Assembly (NCBI GenBank): GCA_038277395.1
Contig: CM076190.1
Coordinates: 231,604,082-231,668,081 of the forward strand
Reading direction: 5' to 3'
Source of the DNA: Dryocosmus kuriphilus
Taxonomy: Eukaryota > Arthropoda > Insecta > Hymenoptera > Cynipidae
Length of the DNA: 64,000 nt
The position numbers were made by a program, and so were the translations under genes. Below are positions 43,968-52,608 of the stretch, in pieces; position 1 is the stretch's first letter, and the number at the start of each line of letters is the position of its first letter. The notes beneath the pieces are model-generated. The model worked only from the letters and a program-made list of their open reading frames with translations. It did not search any database and was not told the origin of the DNA.

Positions 43968-44778
43968 AATGGGGTTCGGGTTTATGCCCCGTTTCCCCGA
44001 CCCTTCCGAACATAAAAATAAACTTGCACGTTCTCCTGTTCTTTTTTCTTAGCTCCTCCCTGTAGCTCTCCCATTCCCTCGTTGCCTCCTCCCTCGCTCT
44101 CCTCCATTCTTCCTCCGCTTTCCTTGCTTCCTCCTTCCTCCCTTCGTCCTCCTCTTCCTCTTGCCTCTTCCTTCTCTCTACCACCCTCCTCCAGCTTGCT
44201 CCCCTTTCCCATTCAACCTTCCTTCTCCTTTCCGCCTCCTCCCTCTTCGCTCCCTCTTTTATTTCCTTTGCCCTTGCCTCGAACTCTCTCCTGAATTCGA
44301 GGGAGTGTCGCAGCGCCCTTTCCTCGAACTCAAGGGAGAGCTCGACCAGTTTCTCCCTCAGCCCCTGCACCCTCTCCAGCCTTTCCTCCGCCGACCCCTC
44401 CAACTCCTCCTCAGACTCTGGTGGAGGAGACTTCGTTGTCGATGGTTGTGGTTCTTGTGGCGTTGGTGGTGCTGATGGTGCTGGTGGCGCTGGTGGTGCT
44501 GGTGGCGCTGGTGGTGCTGGTGGCGCTGGTGGTGCTGCCAGCATTCGTCGGACGTGGCGGTGGGGGTGGTATGGAATGTCGCATTCCGCCACGCCCGACC
44601 TCCTCAATTGAAGCCACTTAAGTGCTTTGCACCTGTTAGCGTGGGCTGTTAGGGTTTCCCCTCGCAGCCCCGTCTGGCAGAAGTGGCATCTCATCTCGTT
44701 CATCTGGAAATTAATTATACAACTGTTTTCCGTCCTGGAGTCTTTAGTTTTGGAGTCTGTCCGATTTGTACACCACAT
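43966..44778 (-). CDS. Accessory ORF B: CCHC finger, Ala-Pro repeat, charged coiled coil
   Basis: A 270-codon open frame between integrase and the polypurine tract, where env sits in other elements. Residues 32-51 form C-x2-C-x11-H-x3-C (CHFCQTGLRGETLTAHANRC). A run of Ala-Pro-Pro repeats (about residues 80-105) follows, then about 140 residues very rich in Glu, Arg and Lys, suggesting a long charged helix. No signal peptide or membrane segment, so it is not an env. The same finger spacing appears in ORF A just upstream. Function unknown; nucleic-acid or Gag binding is a guess. It is unbroken, unlike gag and pol. Confidence 0.6.
   Translation of the reverse strand: MWCTNRTDSKTKDSRTENSCIINFQMNEMRCHFCQTGLRGETLTAHANRCKALKWLQLRRSGVAECDIPYHPHRHVRRMLAAPPAPPAPPAPPAPPAPPAPSAPPTPQEPQPSTTKSPPPESEEELEGSAEERLERVQGLREKLVELSLEFEERALRHSLEFRREFEARAKEIKEGAKREEAERRRKVEWERGASWRRVVERRKRQEEEEDEGRKEEARKAEEEWRRAREEATREWESYREELRKKNRRTCKFIFMFGRVGETGHKPEPH
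44460..44535. repeat. GGTGGCGCT coding minisatellite
   Basis: Tandem 9-bp units encoding Ala-Pro-Pro on the minus strand inside accessory ORF B. Confidence 0.85.
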
Positions 44779-44871
44779 CTCCCTTGCCTTTTTGCCATTT
44801 AATAATAATGGGGAGAAAAAAAAAAAAGAAAAAACTTTTACTTTAAATTTATCTTACCTGGTTATATAATT

Positions 44872-45231
44872 TTATTCCTGTTTTAAGCCCGTTATGGTTT
44901 CCTGGTCTATATTTATTTCTAATTCATATTCTTCCTCTTTATCCCTTATTCTATCTTTGTCTGTTATTTTAATGGCTAATAAACCTTGTATTTTTCTATT
45001 AATACCTTCCCAGTTTCCCTGTATATACGTTTGTCCATTAGGGTTTGGAGTTGTGAAGTTATTTCTTAATCTGTAAGGTCTGTTGTTACAGAAGGAGTCG
45101 TGGATAACATAAATTACCCTCGGTATCAGGTTTTCACAAAATCTGCATTGTAATCCGTCCTGGTTGTTCCTAATTTTATTTTCCAATAATAAAATTGCTT
45201 CTTCCATTTCGATTTCCCACTTCTCTTCCAT
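44872..45231 (-). CDS. Accessory ORF A: CCHC finger protein
   Basis: A 119-codon open frame from ATG at 45231, 69 bases after the integrase stop. Residues 29-48 show C-x2-C-x11-H-x3-C (CRFCENLIPRVIYVIHDSFC), the same spacing as in ORF B. The rest is charged, with an acidic DKEEEYELEINIDQE near the end. No membrane segment. It may be made from a spliced or downstream-initiated transcript, but no signal for that could be shown. Not recognised from any other element. Confidence 0.55.
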   Translation of the reverse strand: MEEKWEIEMEEAILLLENKIRNNQDGLQCRFCENLIPRVIYVIHDSFCNNRPYRLRNNFTTPNPNGQTYIQGNWEGINRKIQGLLAIKITDKDRIRDKEEEYELEINIDQETITGLKQE

Positions 45232-45299
45232 TTTTCGCTTGTTCCTATTATCGCAAAAATAAATTTCTATTTGTATTACTTGAGGTTGTTACTACTATC

Positions 45300-46073
45300 T
45301 TACTTTTCTAATTTTAGGTCGTTTATATTGAAGTTACCTATACTTTTCCCTTTTAGGTCTTTTAATTCGTAAATAGTTGGGGAAATTTTCTTTTTAATAA
45401 TAAAGGGACCTTCGTATTGATCGAACAATTTCCCTGCCTTCTTATCTGCTTTGTTAGATAGTTTGGTGACCTTTTTTAAAACCCTATCTCCCTTATTGAA
45501 TTCTATTTCCCTTCTCCTTAAATTATACCTGTTTGCCTGTATATTGTTTACCTGATCCAAATTCTTTTGGACTTCCTCCTTTATTATTTGTAGTTTTCTT
45601 AACCTATCGGTCCAATTATCTACATTTTGGAATTCTATTTCCTTGTCCGATTCTACTTCTCGTTTCAGGGATTGGAGCGGTTCCAATTCGCGACCTAGAT
45701 TCAAAAATGCTGGAGTAAATTGTGTCGTCGAATTTTTACTCGTGTTCATTGCGAACTGTAGATCATCTATGTGTTCGTCCCATGTAGAGTGATCATTTTC
45801 CAGATAAGCTTCGATAATTTGTTTAATTGTTCTATTGTACCTTTCGGTGGGATTTTCCTGGGGGTAGTATTTGGGGGTTTTGCTATGCCTTATACCGAAT
45901 TTTTCTGTTAGTTCGCGAATGGTTTTGTTCACAAATTCTGTGCCGTTGTCCGTGTGGAGAATTCGCGGTGTTCCCCAGCGAGAAATGACACGCTTGTGGA
46001 ATTCGGATTCTATTATCTTCCCGGTTGCCTTTCTTATGGGGATAATTTCCAGCCATTTGGTAAAAATATCCAC
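45300..46073 (-). pseudogene. Integrase, N-terminal part deleted
   Basis: The frame starts inside the catalytic core (ILVFVDIFTKWLEIIPI) and shows the second catalytic Asp in LHTDNGTEF and the Glu in PQENPTERYNRTIK. A GPY/F-like module (LFDQYEGPFIIKKK) follows near the end (LKLEK). The HHCC zinc-binding domain, the strand with the first catalytic Asp, and the linker to RNase H are missing. The RNase H frame stops six bases away in another frame. Family function: joining the cDNA to host DNA. With one of three catalytic acids deleted it cannot work. Confidence 0.92.
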
Positions 46074-46078
46074 GAAAA

Positions 46079-48763
46079 CTAATATAGTTGTGAGTCTCTA
46101 ATTCTCCAATTTTCGTGTTCTTCCGGGTGTTTTTTAATTTGTCTGATTTTCGCGGAGTACCATTCGTCAGTCTGGTCGTTCGAGTTCGTTTTCGGTTTTT
46201 GTGTGCTGCTTGCTAACGCGAACGCGACCTCGTTTGTTGCTTCTTTAGACCTAGATAGGGCGTCCGGCACTACGTTTGAACTACCCTTTCGATATACGAT
46301 TTCATAATCGTATTCTAAGAGTTCTAATGCCCATCTGGCTAGTCTTCCAGTGGGGTTTTTGAGGTTATGGAGCCATTTCAGCGCCACATGGTCCGTAAAT
46401 ACCTTGAAACTATATCCTTCCAGGTATGGTCTAAATTTCCTAATAGCCCAAACCACGGCTAAGCATTCTTTTTCCGATGCTGAATATCGGGTTTCCGCGT
46501 CGTTGAGGGCCCTACTCGCGTAACCTATCACATAATTTTTCCCTCCGATTGTTTGGGTGAGTACGGCTCCTAAACCCGTATTGCTTGCGTCTGTTTCAAG
46601 CTGAAAAGGTTCTGTAAAATTTGGGCAGGTTAAAATTGGTGCTGAGGTTAACAAATCTTTAATTTTTTGGAATGCTTCGTCCTGTTCGAGACCCCAATCC
46701 CATGCCTGTTTCTTTTTCAGCAATCTATTCAGGGGTTCGGTTACTTCCGAAAAGTTTGGTATACACTTTCTATACCAACTAGTCATTCCTATTATTCTTT
46801 GTACCTGTTTAACATTTTTTGGTTTAGGAAAATTAAGGATCGGCTTGATTTTGTCGTCATCTACCTGTAAACCCTTTTCATTGACTCTAAAACCCAAGTA
46901 CCTTATTTCCGAACATCCGAATTCACACTTCTCTGGACTGATTGTTAAGTTTGCGATTTTTAGTTTGTCTAAAACAATATTTAAGTATTTTAAATGGTCG
47001 TTGAAATTTTCGGTGACTATAATTATGTCGTCTAAATAGCAGAAAACATTTGGCTTCAGGTGTGGAGTTATTATTTTATCCATAAGCCTCTGGAATGTGG
47101 CTGGCGCATTTGTCAACCCGAATGGCATCCTGTTAAATTCAAACATGCCCTTACCGGGTACTGTAAATGCTGTGATTGGTTTTGAATTTTCCTCCAAGGG
47201 GATTTGTAAATACGCCATTTTTAAATCAATTTTTGAAATAAATTTCGCTGCTCTAAGTGTGTCCAGAATTTCTGTCATGAGTGGGATAGGATAAAGGTCC
47301 TTTTTGGTTATGTTATTAACCTTGCGAAAATCTAGGCAAAATCTATACTCTCCGTTTGGTTTTTTAATCATAACAATCGGATTTGACCAATCCGAGTGGG
47401 AGTGCCTTATTATACCCTGTTCTAACATTTTATCGACTTCTTTAAATATTTCCTGCCTTATTTTTGGGCTAGCGTTATAATATCGCTGTTTTATTGGGTC
47501 ATGTCCCTGAACATCAATCCTGTGTTCCGTTAAATGTGTTGCCCTGTGTTCTTTTCCCTGGTAAATTTTTATTTTATCCTCCAATAATTTTTTTAGTTGG
47601 GTTTGTTGACTGTCGTTCAGTTCAACAATACCCTCACAAATTTCCGAAGAACGACTATTGTTTTCTTCAATTATTCCCGGACTATCACGAATATTATTTA
47701 ACAGAATTGCCCTATTCTTAAAATTTATCCAATGGTTTCTGTTTTTCTCTTCTTCCGATTCGCTACCCTTTTCCGGTTTTTTATCCGTTTTTGTAAACTC
47801 TTTATGTTTAAGTTTACTATCCTGTTTCTTATTTTTACTCCTGTTTAAATTGTTTTCCCTTTTACCCGAATCCCTATTCCTCCGTTTAGGTGTGTTTAGG
47901 ATGTTAGTCTCATCGCTGGTTTCTTGGGTGGGGAAGTCTTCTAAGGGTTGGAATTTATTGCTTGTGGGAATGATTAATAAATTAGGTCTATCCTCGTCAG
48001 GATTTGTTTCAGGAGTTTGGGCGTACTTCATTTTTTGGGATGAGGATGGGTTTGAAGCTACTAGGGGGGTTTCGCTACTTTCCCTTTTAAGTTTGTTCCT
48101 TTCTATTTACCAGTTGCTTTTCAAACTAATTGTTCCTCCAAATTTGGGTTTCGATTCCGCGGTTTTATTTTCATTTTTACCTTCTAACTTATTCCTACTA
48201 TATACATTTTTCTTATTTCTATTCTGCTTAATTGTACTTTCAGGGTCTGTTTCTGGTTTGAGTAAGTCCTCGGTAATTGGTAGGGGTAGTGAGTTGGGGT
48301 GTGCTTCCATTGGATAGCGTGTGGGTGGGTTTCCTGGTAGCCACCAGGTCTCTGAGTCATAGTCCAGAGTCATTCGTAAGCTTTTCAGCATATCTGTGCC
48401 TAATATTCCTAACGAATTAAGTTTTGGGACTAGCCTGAAAAGTACATGTTTAAACCTTTTACCTATCAATATTGGAATGACTACCTGCCCGATTATTTCG
48501 GCTTTTCCGCCGTTAGCGACTAATAAACAATTAGAATCCGGTTTGAGGATACTAAATTTCGCTTTTTTAATTTTTGAAATTAATTTTTCTCCTGCGTATG
48601 AGTGTGAGGCACCTGTATCTATTAAAATCCTGTATGACTCATTTTCAAATTTAGTCATAAGATGAAAACGCGTTTCTGTGGTTTCATCTTTATCCGAACT
48701 TAAATATTCTGGCGTTCCGATATCAGGTGTTATTTTATTTTCGCCTAATATCCGCCCTGGTAG
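46079..48763 (-). pseudogene. Pol: protease, reverse transcriptase, RNase H, one in-frame stop
   Basis: Entered by -1 frameshift from gag near 48765. Protease: ILIDTGASHSYAGEK (active site DTG near 48615) and LGILGTDML. A single TAA at 48107 interrupts, after which the same frame continues. A charged linker (about 47700-48030) precedes reverse transcriptase: HSDWSNPIVMIKKPNGEYRF, IDLKMAYLQIP, FNRMPFGLTNAPATFQRLM and the catalytic FCYLDDIIIV near 47030. RNase H: LETDASNTGLGAVLTQ, ASEKECLAVVWAI and FTDHVALKWL, ending LARWALELLEYDYE and SNVVPDALSR. The frame ends at 46079, just before the deletion into integrase. Other than the TAA, no break over nearly 900 codons. Confidence 0.93.
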
Positions 48764-48769
48764 TTTCCC
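48719..48769 (-). promoter_or_regulatory. -1 ribosomal frameshift signal (GGGAAAC plus stem-loop)
   Basis: On the minus strand the slippery heptamer GGGAAAC (48769-48763) is in the right phase (G GGA AAC) near the end of the gag frame. Ten bases later comes a 9-bp stem (48752-48744 with 48727-48719, one G-U pair, 16-base loop). The gag stop codon TAG lies within the stem. The -1 frame leads directly into protease. GGGAAAC is a known slippery site in betaretroviral gag-pro junctions. Confidence 0.82.
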
Positions 48770-50818
48770 TGGTTATATAAATAATAAGGACATTCCCGTT
48801 TAAAATGACCTGGCATTTTGCAATAATAACAAGTCGAATCGCTGTTATCATTATCCCTCTTTGTTTTTTCTGAATTTGTATTTTTCCCTGCGCTTTGATT
48901 TTTATCGCCATTGTTTGGCTTTTGGGGATTCTTGTTCTTATTTTCCCCTGATGCGCTTTCTGTTTTTTCATTCGGAAATTCTATCATAGGGTTATTCTGA
49001 TTTTGGTTTAAGCCTAATGCTGTTTGGTTAAATTGGGATAGTATCTGATTGTAGGGATTGAAATTTAATCTTGGAACATTATTTGGAAGTCTGGGTTGGA
49101 ATCCTGGTGGGATTCTAGGTCTGAAATTGGGTCTTAGGTTCTGTTGAAATTGAGGTTGAAATGGTAAAAAAGGAAATCCGAATGGTGGGTATGGGTATCG
49201 ATTTTTAAAAGGCTTTTTACCTTGATTATTGAAATTTTTCCCGTTATTACTTTCCTTTTTATCCTCTTTATTGGGTTCCGAATTATTCTTGTCATTGTTT
49301 CCCCTTTGTTCCCTTTTTTTCTCTATTTTAGGTTCTGTTGTTTGTAAAATCTGACCTCTAATTTTCGATTTAACTAATTCTGTTTCCCATTCTTTTCCCA
49401 ACTCCTCTAATTCTTCAAATGTCTGAAAATCGTTTCTCTTTTATATACATTTTATATTCTATCCGGAGGTTTGCGTATGTTCGGCGCAATTCCCATTCTA
49501 AACTTTTTCTGGGGTATAGCTTGGTAAATAACTTTCTGATTTCCGTTAAGTACGAGTGAATATCCTGAGTTCTTTTTTGGTTACAAAATTTTATTTTTTG
49601 CCTAATTTCCTCGGAAAATTTCTCGTCAATGTATGCGCTTTTAAAATCATCAAAAAAGTCGGATAAGTTTCTCCACGAATTTTTATTAATTGAGAACCAG
49701 TCCCGTGCATCCTCAATTAATACCGCGTCTAAATTTTCTAGTATGTCGCGGTCATCTATTTTGTACCCCCTTTTAAATCGTCTTAAATCTTCCAGGAAAC
49801 TGGCTGGGCTATCCTCTTTATTATTTCTAAATTTGACCGGCCAATTTGTCATTATTTGGAATGGTGTTGGTACCATTCCAAATGGGAAATATGTCGCTTG
49901 AATTGTTTCGTTGTTTCTATATTCCGGTTCGTATTCACTTTCCGAATTATCTCTAAAACTTCGCGACCGTCTATTCGACCTTTCCCTTGTTGTCAAACTT
50001 TTGCGAGATCTGTTTCGGTTAGAATTTAAATTATCCCCTTCGTCGTTGCTGGAGTCAAATTCGTAAATTTTAGCGTCAGTTTCTTTTTCCCTTCTTTTAA
50101 TTAACGCTTTGTTTACTACACTCCTAGTGGTTTCCCTAGGTCTTTCTTCAAGGTTAAACTGAACAGAGTACCTACTGCGTGGTTCGTTTCTTTTATCCGG
50201 TGTATCTCCCGATCTTTCCTCATCTAATGATTCCTTTGCGAATGAGCTATGGGCTGTTGGGTTTACATTATTTTTATGAATTTTTAGTTGTTCCCTTTTT
50301 TCCCTTAAAAATTGTTCTTTTTGTTTATTCATAAATTCGTTGTATTCTATACTGTTTAGTAGTTCCCTTGTCTCTAACATAAATTGATTATTGTTTTCTA
50401 AGAAGGAGTCAATTTCGAATGTTTTATTATTAACATTCCCTAAGATTTCTCGATCCTCTGTTAAGCTTTTTTGTTGCCTGGGTAAATTTAGTGTTGGTAA
50501 ATCTGTATGGTCCCAGGCTAATGACGCATAAGGGTTAATTATTTTACTTGGTTCTTTGTTTGTAATTTCCACGTCCCTACCCGATTTTCCTATTCTTGTT
50601 GTTTCGTTATTATTCTTACGAAAACTCCTACCTCGTCCCACGGATCGGTTTATTATTTTGGGAATTGTACCCGTATTTGATGTTTTGCTTATTCCAGAGT
50701 CCGGAGTTGGAAGTGCTATAGCTCCTTCCAAGTCCAGGCTCTCTTGATCGGTTTGAATTTCCGTTTGTTTCTTCATTTTGTTCTTATTTATTTTTAAATT
50801 TCCTGATCTGAGTTTCAT
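48745..50818 (-). pseudogene. Gag with capsid domain and zinc knuckle, one extra base
   Basis: Starts at 50818 (MKLRSGNLKINKNKMKKQ). A long basic/acidic disordered amino part with NRSRKSLTTRERSNRRSRS precedes a Retrotrans_gag-type domain: ASFLEDLRRFKRGYK, EDARDWFSINKNSWRNL and FFDDFKSAYIDEKF. An extra base near 49430, probably in a TTTT run, ends the frame at 49415. The +1 frame carries the nucleocapsid: Asn/Pro/Phe-rich repeats and one zinc knuckle CYYCKMPGHFKREC (C-x2-C-x4-H-x4-C, near 48815). It ends at 48745, overlapping pol in the -1 frame. A +1 programmed shift is possible but a one-base insertion is simpler. Confidence 0.9.
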
Positions 50819-52148
50819 TAATACAGATTGGATAATCGTTAAAAATCTTAATTTTCTTCCCTTTGTAGTATCTACGGTTGTTTGGGCTGCACAGCCGTCG
50901 ATACTACATTAACCTGTAATTTAAATGTTTCGGGGACACACCCTATATATATATGTATGGTTTCTTATTGTTATAGTATATAGGTTCTTTCTATACTACG
51001 TTGTCCGTTTATTATTTGGACATCCTGTATATTTTTCCTTTTAGCCTGTTGGCTTTGTATTTGCCAATTCTCTCTTTGGGTTTCCTAATTTACTTTAAAT
51101 TTTATTTCTGATATTTCCGATAATCATATTAATCCATGTGATCCGAAAATTTGTTTATTTTTGCTGTAAGTAGCCTGGTTTGCAAAGTACAGCGCGTGAC
51201 CTTTGCGCGCTCAGTACTCGCGACCTCGCGGACAGCCCGTCGTCCGGTGAATTACCCTCTACCGTACCGCGGTCTGTATTTCGTATACTCTGCACCCTCC
51301 CGTCACGCAACTAGTCACTCTGTGACGTAGGATGGCTTGTATATGCGATGACAGTCGAATTTCTTTTCATTTCTCAAAGGTTTCATATTTCTCATTAAAA
51401 TTTAATTCCTTGTTAACTTTGAATATTTCGACACTCTTTACATTTCATTCTCGCCACATTCCATCTTGTTTTGAAAGCAAGACTACTGACCTTGTACTGC
51501 CCAATCAAATGTTTGATGCGAACTTTATCTCTCTGTAGGTTTCCCAAGTTATTTCGATTCTATTTTTCAATTATATTCTTTCTTGAAACGATTTTATTTC
51601 CTTTTAGATTTATTTTAAAATTTTATTCCTTTTTAAATTTAATAGTTTTCCAAAATTTTGTTTTCTTATGACAATTTTTCTTTTCACTTTATATTTTAAT
51701 TTGTGAGTTTTTCCTTTAATTTTATTTTCTTTGAAATTTTATTTTCAATTTCAATATTTCCTTCTTACTTTTATTAAAAATTTTATTCCCAAATTAACCA
51801 TTTCCCTGACACTTTTATTTTCAAAGATTCTGCTACTGCTAACCTTTCAACTTTAATAATTTTCCGATTTGGTTTCCCCGCACTTTGCAACCCAATACAC
51901 TGTCACTTCCTAACATGATATAGTACAAATCCGAAACATGGCCAAATCATCAAATACATTATAAAATCAACAATATCATCAAAATTATTATACAACAGGC
52001 ATCAAAAATGTCACAATTTCAATATTGAATGGCATAGGCGGGAGATATGTGGCATGCAAATTTGGAGTCGGATGTCGGGTCATGGAGTTTGATATTGTGT
52101 TTTTATTCTCGGCGTTAGGAAAAAAAAAGGGATCGTAGTAGGTTATTT
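50819..52148 (-). other. 5' leader of the gypsy element
   Basis: About 1.33 kb between primer site and gag, unusually long. AT-rich, with a GC-richer patch at 51180-51350. No conserved open frame. Could hold packaging or internal-entry signals; nothing specific seen. Confidence 0.6.
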
Positions 52149-52161
52149 ACGTTGGGCGCCA
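52149..52161 (-). promoter_or_regulatory. Primer-binding site (tRNA-Lys type)
   Basis: TGGCGCCCAACGT on the minus strand, two bases inside the 5' LTR, matches the first 13 bases of the tRNA-Lys1,2-type site used by many retroelements. Confidence 0.85.
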
Positions 52162-52163
52162 GG

Positions 52164-52572
52164 TTTGAGCATGAGAGGGACAAACCGGGGAAGGCGGTGA
52201 GGAGGTGGACGCCGAGAAATAAAGGTCTACACAATAAAAAGGCGGAGTTATATAAAAGAGATATAATTAAACTTACAAGGATTGGCCAACCTCGGCAACA
52301 ATATGGATAAGCTATGATATTTCCATGCGTCGTTTCGCAGCAACAATGAACAAGTGGTGGGACCCGACAACAACTCAAACGAGTAGCTGGCTGAAGAGCC
52401 GAACGGAGACCAGGCGAGACTAAGACTGACTCGGGACTAACTCTGAGAACCAACTGACTGCACGAGCAACGAGAGCTGCCGCCAGCCACACGCACGGGAT
52501 CCTTCGTGGATTCCCGGGCGGGCACGGCAAAGGGTCCCGTCGCTCGGGCAGCCACGCAACATCTATGTTACA
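52164..52572 (-). repeat. 5' LTR (409 bp)
   Basis: Partner of 43546-43954, with about five differences: a G/C near the inner end, GAAATAA against GAGATAA, CTTAC against ACTAC, CACGG against CTCGG, and TCCCG against TCCTG. Confidence 0.93.
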
Positions 52573-52608
52573 AGGCATAACTGGTCTCTCAGAATTTTAT
52601 TCTGAGGA
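52573..52608 (+). pseudogene. Possible last codons of Transib copy 2
   Basis: After AGGC the frame of the Transib tail continues for about 11 codons (ITGLSEFYSEEF) to a TGA. Because DIRS sequence on the other strand starts here too, the continuation may be chance. Confidence 0.35.

Larger units (their letters stand above)
43546..52572 (-). mobile_element. Young Ty3/gypsy element, ~9.0 kb, minus strand
   Basis: Two 409-bp LTRs (43546-43954 and 52164-52572) differ at about five positions by eye. Primer-binding site, polypurine tract and target duplication are all present. Order on the minus strand: leader, gag with zinc knuckle, -1 frameshift site, protease, RT, RNase H, truncated integrase, then two extra reading frames, then the polypurine tract. 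Lesions: one extra base in gag, one TAA between protease and RT, and a deletion across the RNase H-integrase junction. Inserted in Transib copy 2. Confidence 0.95.

Noticed and set aside
43966..44778. ORF B as an envelope gene
   Set aside because: It has no signal peptide, no membrane segment and no cysteine-rich ectodomain; it is a charged, soluble-looking protein.
44812..44836. A-rich purine run as a second polypurine tract
   Set aside because: It is purine-rich on the plus strand, whereas the element is transcribed from the minus strand.
47658..48317. 219-codon plus-strand hydrophobic frame resembling a membrane protein
   Set aside because: Antisense of the Lys/Asn/Glu-rich linker and protease of pol; Leu/Phe/Ser richness is a codon mirror effect.
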